A stretch of DNA of 64,000 nt from Asterias rubens (GCF_902459465.1 NC_047083.1:7245526-7309525), one strand, 5' to 3'; positions 21,675 through 32,086 are shown, numbered from the stretch's first letter. Notes: generated by a model not told the origin, from the sequence alone. A program made the numbers and translations.

Positions 21675-21925
21675 TTTTGTATGCAAGTCGCCAGACACAC
21701 AAGGCATGAAGGCCACTTCAAGGTGTGGGCTACAATTTTATCCAGAGACCGTTGCCACCTACTCCTAGGGATGAAACAGGGTTACCCCTTTTACAGTCCA
21801 TACTGATGTAGCACTACCTCCCTAATTTTATGTAGTAAGTGTCACGACCGGGATTCGAACCCACACTCTGCTGATCAAACACCAGAGCTTGAATCCAGTG
21901 CGCTTAACCGCTCAGCCATGACACG
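21675..21925 (-). mobile_element. SINE with tRNA-Leu(CAA)-like head
   Basis: On the minus strand 21924-21838 reads GTGTCATGGCTGAGCGGTTA, an anticodon-loop-like TTCAAGC (CAA), then GTGGGTTCGAATCCCGG, with A- and B-box motifs. The acceptor ends pair (GTGTCA/TGACAC) but the T stem is imperfect, and a SINE-like body follows (AGGGGTAACCCTGTTTCAT). A second copy at 62488-62576 supports SINE rather than a functional tRNA gene. Confidence 0.75.
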
Positions 21926-22159
21926 CCACTGTGTATGGGAATGAGGTTGATCAACTCATGTGGTCGGCTGTCGTACATGTAAATGTTATCGGATCGTTTT
22001 ATTTACCTGTATTATAATGTTCGTAAATAATCCAAAATTGGCCCATTCTTTTGTGGGTTATTCTCTTTCTATATTATGATTTACCAGTTATAAAGAATTA
22101 TGTCAACCTATAGTAGACCTAGATTTTGGCAAAAAGTGATGAGAAAAATACATGTATAT

Positions 22160-22555
22160 AGGCCTGGGTTGCGTTCCACTCGCGCAAATGTTGCCAACAG
22201 TTGCGCACGTTCGCCAACAATTTCAAGTGGAACGAGTTGTTCACCGTTGTCGATATTAGTTGGCGAATGTTGGCAACTTTAGGCGAACATACCTCTGAGG
22301 TATTGGCGAGTGGTTTTTAAAATTGCGGACAAGCATACGGTATTATTTCTTGGTCACAAACATAATTACATTGTATTTTTGGTGGATGATAATGCAAATT
22401 TAGAATAACAAAGTTAATTAGTTGATGTAATGATGTCAAAAAGTGGACTATTCAGGGCGCCACCATATTGACATCGTTTAGAAGATAAAAAAACGTTTGC
22501 GCGAACAGTTGCGAGTCTTTTGCGTAAGTGGAATGCACTCCGTTAACCCCAGCTA
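22160..22555. repeat. Diverged inverted-repeat element (GTTCCACT ends)
   Basis: TTGCGTTCCACTCGCGCAAA at the left is mirrored by TTGCGTAAGTGGAATGCACT at the right, with several internal GTTGGCAAC/GTTGCC motifs. Probably a decayed MITE in the presumed ZNF-C intron. Confidence 0.5.
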
Positions 22556-22880
22556 GGCCGTACATGCAGAATTGAGTAAAAATAAGCATAGTCTTGAAAC
22601 ATCGGGCTGCATGTTTACATAGCTGAGGACAGTTTTGTTCAAATGGAGAAATCAACAACACGCTGCTAAATTCCATTTCTAACACTAAAACCTTGAGATT
22701 AATCTAGACATAGAAATTGTTTAATACCAAGATTGTTCATACATTTCAATAAGTGACATCTAGGCGATACCGATGTCAAACAAATATCGAATATTTGAGT
22801 ATTTTGGATATTACGAACACTGATTGTTATGTACAGTTTTATGAATGAAGGTGTTTTTCTGTTTTATTCTTTATCTGCAG

Positions 22881-23329
22881 ATGTACATGAGATAGAAGCG
22901 ATGTAAAACTGTGACCTTTGAACTAGTACAACCAACACGAACCATTTTACACATGTGATGTGATGTGATGTATATAAAACGTAACCTACAGTTGTACATG
23001 TAAGTGTAGCCAAGTCTTTCTTAAAGACTTGGAACTTCTGAAATCCTTGGATGAATTATTGCGTGATGTCAACTTTTGCCGCTTGAATGTTTTCTCTGGC
23101 TGAAACTCCAAAGACTGCACACTGAAGAAACCTATTAAGTTCAGAATTTCAGCGTGTCCTTTAATAAGGTTGTCCACAACACTGGACTTTTGTGGTATTT
23201 GTGGATAAAATTTAGGTACAAATGTAAACATTTTTTTAACCTGTATGGATAAAAAAAAGTGAGACATGCTTCATGTTTTAAAAATAACTTGGCGTCTTAT
23301 GATAAAACACTTTATTGGATTTAACAAAT
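22881..23329 (+). other. Presumed 5' UTR / exon 2 start of ZNF-C
   Basis: Follows an acceptor-like TTATTCTTTATCTGCAG. It contains a finger relic at about 23170-23210 (GTCCACAACACTGGACTTTT, then GTGGTATTTGTGGA, as in VH-TGE-FVCDICG). No open frame reaches the ATG at 23330. Confidence 0.45.
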
Positions 23330-24493
23330 ATGAATTCTGAAACGGAGACACCTGAAAATGTCCAAGAGTTAAAGCACCAAAATGCCCACCGTGAAAAGAA
23401 ACCATTTGTTTGTGAGATTTGTGGAAAGGTCTTCACAAAAAAACTTGACCTGAAAACCCATCAGCGTGTGCACACTGGAGAGAAACCATTTGTTTGTGAC
23501 ACTTGTGGAAGAGCCTTCTCACAAAAACATCATCTGCAGTACCACGACCGTGTCCACACTGGAGAGAAACCATTTTCTTGTGATATTTGTGGAAAAGCAT
23601 TTTCTCAGAAATACAGGTTACAATCACATCAAAGAGTCCACACTGGAGAGAAACCATTTGTTTGTGACGTTTGTGGAAAAGCATTTCCTCGCAAAAACAG
23701 CCTAAACACACACCAACTAGTCCACACTGGAGAGAAACCATTTACTTGTGACATTTGTGGAGAGCGTTTTACTTATCAGTTTGCGTTAACTGGTCATTAC
23801 CAAATACACTCCGAGGACAAACCATTCTTCTGTAACATTTGTGAAAAAGGTTTCCCAAATGAGTATGCCCTAACAACCCATCAGCGTGTCCACACTGGAG
23901 AGAAACCATTTGTTTGTGGCACTTGTGGAAAAGCCTTTAAACAAGAACATTACCTGAAATACCACGACCGTGTCCACACTGGAGAGAAACCATTCCCTTG
24001 TGATATGTGTGGAAAAGCATTTTCACTTAAAACCGGTCTGAAAGCACACCAAAGAAGAGCCCACACTGGAGAGAAACCATTTGTTTGTGACATTTGTGGA
24101 AAATCATTTGCTCAAAGTTGCGGTCTTAAAATTCACTGTAGTGCCCACCACACTAAACAGAAACCATTTGTCTGTGACATTTGTACAAAGGGTTTTCCAA
24201 ATAAGCACAGCCTGATCACCCATCAGCGTGTCCACACTGGAGAGAAACCATTTCTTTGTGACACTTGTGGGAAAGCCTTTTCACTAAAACGAAACCTCAA
24301 ACACCATAAACTTGTCCACACTGGAGAGAAACCGTTTTCCTGTGATATTTGTGGAAAATCCTTTTCTCTTAAAACCAATCTACAAAAGCACGAAAAACTC
24401 CACACGGGAGAGAAACGTTTTTCTTGTGATATTTGTGGAAAAGCTTTCACTTACAAAACCAGTCTAAAAGAGCACCACAGAGTCCACCATTGA
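23330..24493 (+). CDS. ZNF-C: C2H2 zinc-finger protein, 13 intact fingers
   Basis: 387 residues beginning MNSETETPENVQELKHQ. I chose the ATG at 23330 because ACAAATATGAATTCTGAAA is the start context of the family; the open frame extends only five codons further upstream. Thirteen fingers run from CEICGKVF to CDICGKAF, all with both Cys and both His; finger 8 has HQRRAH (four residues between the His) and finger 9 ends HCSAHH. Linkers are mostly TGEKP. The protein ends EHHRVHH: the next linker codons (GGA GAG in relatives) are TGA TAG here, and finger relics continue beyond. No effector domain. The proposed first exon is split by the 2.7-kb insertion at 13164-15864. Confidence 0.92.
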   Translation: MNSETETPENVQELKHQNAHREKKPFVCEICGKVFTKKLDLKTHQRVHTGEKPFVCDTCGRAFSQKHHLQYHDRVHTGEKPFSCDICGKAFSQKYRLQSHQRVHTGEKPFVCDVCGKAFPRKNSLNTHQLVHTGEKPFTCDICGERFTYQFALTGHYQIHSEDKPFFCNICEKGFPNEYALTTHQRVHTGEKPFVCGTCGKAFKQEHYLKYHDRVHTGEKPFPCDMCGKAFSLKTGLKAHQRRAHTGEKPFVCDICGKSFAQSCGLKIHCSAHHTKQKPFVCDICTKGFPNKHSLITHQRVHTGEKPFLCDTCGKAFSLKRNLKHHKLVHTGEKPFSCDICGKSFSLKTNLQKHEKLHTGEKRFSCDICGKAFTYKTSLKEHHRVHH

Positions 24494-25130
24494 TAGAAAC
24501 CATTTATTTGTGACATTTTTTGTGGACAATCTTTTTCAAAAATGGATATTCTAAGTGAACATCACAGTGTCCACTTTGAGGAGAGCTTATGGTGAAATTT
24601 GTGGAAAAGCCTTCTCAACAAGAAAACACCTACATGTAAAGTACCATAATCTTGTACTGTATTTTCTACACACAGGAGAAAAACCACTTGCCTGTGAGAT
24701 TTGTGGATCAGCCTCCTCTCAAAAACAACACCTACTGAGGTGCCAAGCCTGTTCATTTGTGAAAAACATCCAGGCCTGTTTGTTTTGTTTTTGAAAGGGC
24801 ATGGGCACAAAAGCCTTTCTCCTTGGTATAAAGGGCACTCTTTTAGGAAATTGTAAATTTCTACTGGAGCACCAATGCGGCAAGTAGGTTTGTTGCCTCC
24901 CTGAAATATCAGGTTTGCACTTCTCATTTTAACACTGGATGGAGAGAAACTATTTATGACATTTGTGGAGAATCCTAGAATTTCATGAAGAAGTTTGTTC
25001 TCACTGACCTCTGCTCACTTTGAGTGGAACCATTTATCTGAATAATTTTTTAGAAAAGCATTAAGAATCTAGTATTTCATTTTCTTGGCTCTTGAGAGAA
25101 GCAGTTATTTGTCTCACTCTGGGATATTTG
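24494..25130 (+). pseudogene. Decayed C-terminal fingers downstream of ZNF-C
   Basis: Directly after the stops and in the same frame the DNA reads KPFICDIFCGQSFSK...LSEHHSVH; further on come EICGKAFSTRKHLH, HTGEKPLACEICGSASSQKQ and LLRCQA, then fainter relics to about 25100. The same tail follows ZNF-F (44403-44760), so the ancestor of C and F was longer. Confidence 0.8.
24763..24915. repeat. Interspersed repeat R5 inserted in finger relics
   Basis: CAGGCCTGTTTGTTTTGTTT, GAAAGGGCATGGGCAC and AAATTGTAAATTTCTACTGG match R5 copies at 42474 and 51727. Confidence 0.7.
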
Positions 25131-25204
25131 TGATTTTTTTATGTGTGTAAAAAAAGGTCTTTTGAACTATCAAATACCAGGTGATTTGGGGTGTGAGATT
25201 TTCC

Positions 25205-25412
25205 TTAAAGACAATGGACACTATTGGTATTGTCAAAGACCAGTCTTCTCACCAGTGTATCTCAACATGCACAAAAAATAACAAACCTGTGAAAATTTGA
25301 GCTCAATCGGTCATTGAAGTTGCGAGATAATAATGAATGTGGGCTCTCAGATGCTTGATATCAAGACCTCAAATTCTAAACTTGAGGTCTCAAAATCAAA
25401 TTCGTGGAAAAA
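25205..25412. mobile_element. M1 MITE, half copy
   Basis: TTAA-AGACAATGGACACTATTGG through the central GAGGTCTCAAAATCAAATTC; the right half is missing and the relic exon upstream of ZNF-D follows at once (GTCATTGGATGGATGAATTT). Confidence 0.8.
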
Positions 25413-25809
25413 GTCATTGGATGGATGAATTTGTGTGTAATGTTGGTAATCAAATACAGGCTCTGACATCAAAGAAAAAACATGTTGTGTTGGTAACACG
25501 GTTCAATCAGTTTAAGACAGTTGCAGACATTTTTAAAGCCAGTTTTACTGACCATAACTGAACCCACAGTAAAGGAGATACCATTTGTTTATGGTGGTTT
25601 GGAGAAGAAGTAACTGTTGTTTAAGTGAACATATCCCTGAGTGTATCCTTCTTTGACATAATTATTTTGTAACAAAGTTCTATACATCATGCGAATAATT
25701 CTGGACTTGTGAAATATTTCTTCGGGTAGCATGAAAGTAAGATTTATTTTGTCAAATCTTTGTAAATTTTAATCTTGCCAGTAAACGTTAAAATTTTCTA
25801 TTTACCGAT
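25413..25809 (+). pseudogene. Decayed N-terminal exon upstream of ZNF-D
   Basis: Collinear with 7665-8117 and 34160-34611 (landmarks TTGTGTGTAATGTTGGTAAT, GACAGTTGCAGACATTTTTA, GTAAACGTTAAAAT). No P1 or P2 module lies between ZNF-C and ZNF-D, so the promoter of ZNF-D is unexplained. Confidence 0.65.
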
Positions 25810-28209
25810 ATGAATCCTGAAAGTAACCAAACTGATTTGGTCTGTGACTTGAATCACCAAGGAGTCCATACTGACACAAAACCATTTCTTTGTGATATTG
25901 GGGCAAACGCTTTCTCACAAGATCTCCCACTGACCAACAATCAGCCAGTCCAAACTGGAGAGAAACTATTTACTTGTGACATTTGTGGAAAAGGTTTCCC
26001 AAATGAGTCTAGCCTAACAATCCATCAGCGTGTCCACACTGGAGAGAAACCATTTGTTTGTGACACTTGTGGAAAAGCCTTCTCACGAAAACATTGCTTG
26101 ATAAGCCACGACCGTGTCCACACTGGAGAGAAACCATTTTCTTGTGATATTTGTGGAAAAGCATTTTCATTTAAAACCAGTCTTAGTAGACACCAGAGAG
26201 CCCACAAAGGAAAGAGACCATTTGTCTGTGGTATTTGTGGAAAATCATTCTCACAAAAACATTGCTTGACCATCCACGACTGTATCCACACTGGAGAGAA
26301 ACTAATTCCTTGTGAAATCCGTGGAAAATGTTTCTCACAAAATTTCAACCTCACTGACCGTCAACAGATCCACACTGGAGAGCAACTACTTGTATTTGTT
26401 TGTGACATTTGTGGAAAAGTTTTCATAAGTAAACCTAGCCTGGTCATCCATCAGCGTACCCACTTGGGCGTCCACACTGGCGAGAAGTCATTCCCTTGTA
26501 AAATATGTGGAAAAACCTTCACACGAAAAAACGACTTAACCGTCCACAACCGTATCCACACTGGAGAGGGACCATTTCCTTATGACAATGTATGTGGAGA
26601 TGCCTTCAACAGAAAACAACATGCAGAACGTCATCAACTGATCCACACTGCTGGAGAAAAACGATTTATTTGTGAAATATGTGGAAAAGCTTTTTCACAA
26701 AAATCCTACCTGACAATTCATATGCGTGTCCACACTGTAGACAAGCAATTTGGTTGTAACATTTATGGAGTGTCTTTCACTAGTAAAAAGAGATTAACTG
26801 GGCATCAACACAGTATCCACGCTGGAGAGAAACCATTCGCTTGTGATATTTGTGGAAAAGTATTTGCTCAAAAGGTCAGTGTCAGGTGTCACCAGGGAGT
26901 GCACACTGAAGAAATACCATTTGTTTGTGATATTTGTGGAAAAGTCCTGAAATCCAAAAAGGAATTTGACGAACACAAATGTGTCCACCCTGTAGGGGAG
27001 CCATTTGTTTGTGTTATCTGTGGAAAAGCATTTTCTCAAAAAACCAGTCTGAATCGTCACCAGAATGTACACACTGGAGAGAACCCATTTGTTTGTGTAA
27101 TTTGTGGAAAAGCATTTGCTCTTAGAGGTTATTTAAAAAGTCACCAAAGAGTCCACACTGGAGAGAAAACATTTGTTTGTGACATTTGCGGAAAAGCATT
27201 TGCTCTTAGCGAAAATTTAAAAAGTCACAAAAGAGTACACTCTGTAGAGAAACCATTTGTTTGTGATATCTGTGGCAAAGCATTCTCTCAAAAAGGCTCT
27301 CTGAATCGTCACAAGAAAGTACACACTGGAGAGAAAACATTTGTTTGTGACATTTGCGGAAAAGCATTTGCTCTTAGCGAAAATTTAAAAAGTCACAAAA
27401 GAGTACACTCTGTAGAGAAACCATTTGTTTGTGATATCTGTGGCAAAGCATTCTCTCAAAAAGGCTCTCTGAATCGTCACAAGAAAGTACACACTGGAGA
27501 GAAACCATTTGTTTGTGACATTTGTGGAAAAGCATTTGCTCTAAGAGACAATTTAAAAAATCACAAAAGAGTCCACACTGGAGAGAAACCATTTGATTGT
27601 GACATTTGTGGAAAAGCATTTGCCCTTAAAAGCGGTTTAAAGATTCATGAAAGAGTCCACACTAGAGAAAAACCATTCATTTGTGACATTTGTGGAGAAG
27701 GCTTCACTTATAACTTTGCTCTCTGTAACCATCACCAAACTCACATTGAGGAGAAACCTATCGTTTGTGATATTTGTGGAAAAGTCTTGAAATCTCGAAA
27801 GAAATTTGACAAACACAAATGTGTCCACCCTGTAGAGAAACCATTTGTTTGTGATATATGTGGTAAGGTATTTTCTCAAAAAGGCAGTCTGAATCGTCAC
27901 CAGAATGTACACACTGGAGAGAAACCATTTGTTTGTGTAATTTGTGGAAAAGCATTTGCTCTTAGAGGTTATTTAAAAAGTCACCAAAGAGTCCACACTG
28001 GAGAGAAACCATTCATTTGTGACATTTGCGGAGAAGGCTTTTCTCGTAAGTCTGCTCTCTCTAACCATCACCAAACTCGCATTGGGGAGAAACCAATTGT
28101 TTGTGATATTTGTGGAAAAGTCTGGAAATCACAAAAGAAATTTGACAAACACAAATGTGTCCACCCTGTAGGGGAGCCATTAGTTTGTGACGTAGTTAAA
28201 AAGGAGTAG
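25810..28209 (+). CDS. ZNF-D: large C2H2 zinc-finger protein, 26 finger units
   Basis: 799 residues starting MNPESNQTDLVCDLNHQ. A dead first finger (CDIGANAFSQDLPLTNNQ) is followed by 26 units. Damaged units are 5 (CEIRG, second Cys lost, DRQQIH), 8 (YDNVC, first Cys lost), 10 (CNIYG) and 25 (HHQTR). The others look complete. Units 15-16 and 17-18 are an exact 168-bp tandem repeat (27154-27321, 27322-27489). Units 13-14 and 23-24 are near-copies 840 bp apart. Three units of the KVLKS/KVWKS-KKFDKH type, at positions 12, 22 and 26, end blocks and are followed by PVGEP or PVEKP linkers. The final codons VVKKE and the stop lie at the edge of an M1 MITE. No effector domain. Confidence 0.92.
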   Translation: MNPESNQTDLVCDLNHQGVHTDTKPFLCDIGANAFSQDLPLTNNQPVQTGEKLFTCDICGKGFPNESSLTIHQRVHTGEKPFVCDTCGKAFSRKHCLISHDRVHTGEKPFSCDICGKAFSFKTSLSRHQRAHKGKRPFVCGICGKSFSQKHCLTIHDCIHTGEKLIPCEIRGKCFSQNFNLTDRQQIHTGEQLLVFVCDICGKVFISKPSLVIHQRTHLGVHTGEKSFPCKICGKTFTRKNDLTVHNRIHTGEGPFPYDNVCGDAFNRKQHAERHQLIHTAGEKRFICEICGKAFSQKSYLTIHMRVHTVDKQFGCNIYGVSFTSKKRLTGHQHSIHAGEKPFACDICGKVFAQKVSVRCHQGVHTEEIPFVCDICGKVLKSKKEFDEHKCVHPVGEPFVCVICGKAFSQKTSLNRHQNVHTGENPFVCVICGKAFALRGYLKSHQRVHTGEKTFVCDICGKAFALSENLKSHKRVHSVEKPFVCDICGKAFSQKGSLNRHKKVHTGEKTFVCDICGKAFALSENLKSHKRVHSVEKPFVCDICGKAFSQKGSLNRHKKVHTGEKPFVCDICGKAFALRDNLKNHKRVHTGEKPFDCDICGKAFALKSGLKIHERVHTREKPFICDICGEGFTYNFALCNHHQTHIEEKPIVCDICGKVLKSRKKFDKHKCVHPVEKPFVCDICGKVFSQKGSLNRHQNVHTGEKPFVCVICGKAFALRGYLKSHQRVHTGEKPFICDICGEGFSRKSALSNHHQTRIGEKPIVCDICGKVWKSQKKFDKHKCVHPVGEPLVCDVVKKE

Positions 28210-28581
28210 TGGACACTATTGGTAATTGTGAAAGACCAGTCTTCTCACTTGGTGTATCTCAACATATGCATAAAACAACAAACCTGTGAAAATTTGAGCA
28301 CAATTGGTCGTCGAAGTTGCGAGAAAAAAATAAAAGAAAAAACGCCCTTGTCACATGAAGTTGTGTGTTAGATGGTTGATTTCGAGACCTCAAATTCTAA
28401 ATCTGAGGTCTCAAAATCAAATTTGCGAAAAATTAATTCTTTCTTGAAAACCGTGTCACTTCAGAGAGAGCCGTTTCTCACAATGTTTTATACCATCAAC
28501 CTCTCCCCATTAATCGTCACCAAGTAAGTGTTGTGCTAATAATTATTTTGAGTAATGACCAATAGTGTTCACTGCCTTTAA
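28206..28581. mobile_element. M1 MITE at the 3' end of ZNF-D
   Basis: GTGGACACTATTGGTAATTG to AATAGTGTTCACTGCC-TTTAA (TTAA 28578-28581). The flank resumes as AGTATTCACCAACAATTCC, which in ZNF-A, B and E directly follows GCAGTTTA or ATTAATTTA. The left edge is blurred (GTTAAAAAGGAGTAGTGGAC). Confidence 0.85.
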
Positions 28582-28886
28582 GTATTCACCAACAATTCCA
28601 CACTTAAAAGAATACATAAGAGAGATAATTACGGAAAAGCTGTCTCGCAGCTCAAAAGAAGAAATTTCTATAACACCCAGGCACTTTAGCAAACCGGCAC
28701 TCTAGAGTCGTGTCTCACAAAATTTATGAATTGTGTACATAAAGAGCTTTGCGCATGAAACATTTTGACTGGGTGGGAGCGACCAAACTAGCTGGAAGTT
28801 GAAAGATGTGACTGTTGCATCAGTGTAACGACTCCGAAGCGTCTTGATTTCAAACGTTGATGATCTTGTCATGAGCTAATTCCAAT
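28582..28886. other. 3' flank of ZNF-D
   Basis: Continues the ZNF-A/E-type 3' flank, then joins the shared intergenic segment (GGGTGGGAGCGACCAAACTA). No gene seen. Confidence 0.5.
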
Positions 28887-28898
28887 GTAAAAATGTTG

Positions 28899-29086
28899 GT
28901 ATTGTTTGAAGCTTTGCATAGTTCGGAGAAATAAGAAGAAACTAAAAATAAATAGTAATTTGCAGGTAAAACCATGTGTAAATCTCTTAGGGTGAGTGTT
29001 GGCTCTGAAAAGAGCCGGGTTAGGTCTCGACGTTTCGAACAGTATACTCTGCTCGTCTTCAAGATCGAGAATGAGTAAAAATGTTG
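28899..29086 (-). mobile_element. Penelope-like 3' fragment with 12-bp TSD
   Basis: Interrupts sequence uninterrupted at 1870-1905 and 37225-37265; flanked by GTAAAAATGTTG (28887-28898, 29075-29086). On the minus strand it reads GAAGACGAGCAGAGTATACT followed by GTTCGAAACGTCGAGACC, a pairing motif I associate with Penelope-like 3' regions. Class assignment is tentative. Confidence 0.6.
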
Positions 29087-29192
29087 TGTAAAGTTTGCCT
29101 GTCTGAAACCACAATTTATGTGGGTTGACAGTACATGTAGCTCCAAATCTGTTTGGTTCTGCATTACTCTAGAGTACATGTCTGAACTGGGT

Positions 29193-29532
29193 TTAAAGGC
29201 AGTGGACATTATTGGTAATTGTCAAAGACTAGCCTTCACAGTTGGTGTATCTCAACATATGCATAAAATAACAAACCTGTGAAAATTTGAGCTCAATCGG
29301 TCATGGAACTTGCGAGATAACAATGAAAGAAAAAAACACCCTTGTCACACAAAGTTGTGTATACGTTTAGATGGTTGATTTCGAGACCTCAAGTTCTAAA
29401 TCTGAGGTCTCGAAATCAAATTCGTGAAAAATTACTTCTTTCTCGAAAACCTCTCCCCATTACTTGTCACCAAGTAAGGTTTTATGCTAAAAAATATTTT
29501 GAGTATAATTACCAAATGTGGAGTACTTTAGA
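29193..29532. mobile_element. M1 MITE with central deletion
   Basis: TTAA-AGGCAGTGGACATTATTGG to ACCAAATGTGGAGTACTTTA; part of the right arm after TCTCGAAAACC is missing. Confidence 0.8.
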
Positions 29533-30017
29533 ACTTAGATAGATAGATAGATAACGACGTTTAAAGAATTCAACTGAGGTCTGACACTTCATAATCATGA
29601 CATAAATTTGTATGGGCTCAATTTTGAAGAGTTACTTAACCGAACAATATTGCTTAAAAAAATATCAGCCAAGCATAAATTAGCAGGATACCAGTTACAA
29701 ATTGTACACGTCTATGATTGGCTGGGAACCTTATTCTGGTAAAAGCATAATTTTGTTGTGCTGAGCTTTTTTTGTGCTTTAAAGCAGCTTCATGAAATTG
29801 GGCTCAGAAAGAAAGATTTAAAAAGTAAAGGTTCACCATTTACACAAAATTGACATCTCATTATTACATGTACATGTACCTCGAACATGTTTTGTTTACT
29901 TTGTGATGATGTGTATAATATATAAAGGAAACTTGAATAAATAAAACACAGGAATTATTTTTTTAGTTTACAGAGTCTGTTTTGAGTTCTGATTAGCACA
30001 AATTAATGTAGAACAAT

Positions 30018-30194
30018 CTAAGGCCCGTTTGCTTCGTTTTTGATGGGGCAGGGGCACCAAGGCATTTTCTCCAAAGAGCACCCTATGAGGAATTGGAAAC
30101 CCTATGAGGACTAAGCAAGGCAATGGACCAATGGCCCGTGGGCATCGAGGCAATCGCTTTTTCATTGCCTCCGTGAAGTATGAGGCCTGCAATT
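30018..30194. repeat. Interspersed repeat R5
   Basis: AAGGCCCGTTTGCTTCGTTT through TGAGGCCTGCAATTAA; corresponds to the diverged copy at 3651-3829 in the first block. Confidence 0.65.
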
Positions 30195-30429
30195 AATTTT
30201 CCACAAAGTCTGCCTTGAAGGCATGTTTTTCTGAAGTCGGATGGTTTTCCTTTAAAGATGTTTTGTTAACTGCATATGTAGCCCTAGGGCATAATGGAGG
30301 AGGGTCAAGCATGCATTCCTCCATGGGTGGGGTAGACAAATTGTAAAGGGAACTTCGGTGGGGTTAAACAAAACATGTATTGCCCTACCACTACTGGTAC
30401 ATTTTCAAAGGGGAATCAAGAAACCCCCA

Positions 30430-30446
30430 CCCCCCCCCCCCCCCCC
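30430..30446. repeat. Poly-C tract
   Basis: Run of 17 C, at the place of the 25-C tract at 4108-4132. Confidence 0.9.
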
Positions 30447-30554
30447 GCATAAAAAAAGTAGTCTGCTCATCATCCTCGCGAGGGCATTGCAAAGGAAATA
30501 TCCATAAGGCCAGGGCCCAATTTCATAAAGCCTGTCGTGGAGCACGCAAAAACC

Positions 30555-31024
30555 GGGTCCTACTACTTGCCGTCAACTCGCCGTCAACTCACTTGTGCCG
30601 TCAACTCGCCGTCAACTCCTCCAATATACATTTAAAATCCACAAAAGAAGCATAGAACGGTGACGTATCAGCTAAAAGAGAACTTGCGTAAGTTTTAGGT
30701 CGTATTTCGGAATAAAAATTGAGGTTTTTTTCTTGTGAAAAAATGATCTCGAAGCAGCAAAACCGTCGGCCGCCACCTTGCTTTTTCATATGGATTAATC
30801 TTGGCCCAAGATGTCAATGATTGGTACTTTTTTTACCAACACAAAGTCGTTTTTGTGAATGAATTTGTACCGAAAACCATGAGAAATATGTAGTTTAGCC
30901 CAGACTTAACACTTCCGTGCCCCGTTTATAAATTTTTCAAGTAAATTTAATGAGTTGACGGCACGAAAATGATTTGACGGCGAGTTGACGGCAAGTCGGC
31001 GAGTTGACGGCAAGTAGTAGGACC
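30555..31024. mobile_element. 470-bp MITE, GGTCCTACTACTTGCCGTCA ends, 9-bp TSD
   Basis: The inverted ends GGTCCTACTACTTGCCGTCA / TGACGGCAAGTAGTAGGACC contain reiterated GCCGTCAACTC. Flanked by GCAAAAACC (30546-30554, 31025-31033). A second copy is at 51159-51618. A 9-bp TSD would fit Mutator-like elements. Non-coding. Confidence 0.8.
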
Positions 31025-31166
31025 GCAAAAACCTGCTAACACAGAAAAGTATTGCTTATAACAGACAGGTTTAGCCAAAATTTAATAAGGTTTGCAATTT
31101 TGTCACTGGTGGTGCCCAGCTCAACTTTTGCTTTGTATTTGCATACAAATTTGTCAAGATTTTCTG

Positions 31167-31217
31167 TAGTTGCGTCTGTTGCGATCCTCCTGCCTCGAAG
31201 CCGTCGGGAGGAGGTAC
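31167..31217. mobile_element. 51-bp remnant of the TAGTTGCG MITE
   Basis: TAGTTGCG plus CCTCCTGCCTCGAAGCCGTC-type hairpin, flanked by GATTTTCTG and TATTTTCTG (8 of 9 match), inside sequence uninterrupted in the first block. Confidence 0.55.
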
Positions 31218-31465
31218 TATTTTCTGTGAAATGGGGCCCCAGTGGTGGCGGCGCCTTGGGATAGGAATTGAAGTTGAAAGGGGTTCGTTAAAAAATAGAC
31301 TTGGCAATTTAATTATCTACCAAGCTTCAAGGTCAAGCACCGATTTTGAGAACATTCTATTTTTTTAAAATGATCTTATTAACCGTTCCGCAGTGTATTA
31401 CACCTTGTTGTTAGGGACTCATCCATGTTCCCTGTTGAAGAAGTTTGTAAAATTAATTTCTAGAA

Positions 31466-31850
31466 ATTATTTCATAAAACAGTCGTAAACACTTGACACG
31501 CTGGGTAAACGAGTCTGGTACCACAGATCGTGGTATTCGGTCGTACGAAGTTGATCAGGGAGCCCGACAAAGCGTGGTTTCACGTCGAATGCAAAATGTT
31601 GGGACCGGTGGTCGATCCCTCTAATCTATAACGTTGAGAAGCAAAGCAACTGTGTTGAGCCATGAGTTCGTGTGTATGACCTCTGACATTTCCTTGAGGC
31701 ACCTAGCACAACAAATTAAAGGCCGTGTCAGAATTGTTACGCTTGGCTTGATGCTTGACTTTTCAAATAGAATTTGACCTTTTCAGGAGTCGTGAGTTTT
31801 TCACAGTAAACTCTTCTCTATCGTAGCTTTCTATCAGTATGGTAAGCATG
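31466..31850 (+). promoter_or_regulatory. P1 module b: putative promoter and exon 1 of ZNF-E
   Basis: Homologous to 4633-4912 and 40729-41020 (CACGTCGAATGCAAAATGTT, GGTCGATCCCT, GACCTCTGACATTTCC). Ends ATGGTAAGC-ATG|GTAAGT; two overlapping donors are possible (GT at 31842 or 31851). The acceptor upstream of ZNF-E is ATTATACAG, ending at 34069. Confidence 0.5.
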
Positions 31851-32086
31851 GTAAGTTTTACGATTATGAATTAGTTACATAAAACTAAAGGGCCTACATA
31901 CAGTACAAATACTATACTAACTAGGGCCCACTACACTCTACACTACACTAGCACTACCTTACCTACTCAACAGTAATATACAATTAATTATCGTAGCGTC
32001 ATAGACTCATACGTTATCGACCCTCATATGTTTTCGAACCCCAACATTGATTCCCTATCGCAAGATTGTGCAAGCTGCACCGGTGA

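Larger units (their letters stand above)
30511..31240. repeat. Repeat R6 carrying two nested insertions
   Basis: Outer ends CAGGGCCCAATTTCATAAAG and GTGAAATGGGGCCCC correspond to 4211-4392. The extra length is a 470-bp element (30555-31024) and a 51-bp element (31167-31217). Confidence 0.7.

Noticed and set aside
21838-21924. Functional tRNA-Leu(CAA) gene
   Set aside because: A and B boxes and acceptor pairing are present, but the T stem is mismatched, a SINE-like body follows, and a second diverged copy lies at 62488.
23330-24493. CRISPR-like regular repeats in the finger arrays
   Set aside because: The 84-bp periodicity is the coding unit of C2H2 fingers with TGEKP linkers; the spacers are coding and the organism is eukaryotic.
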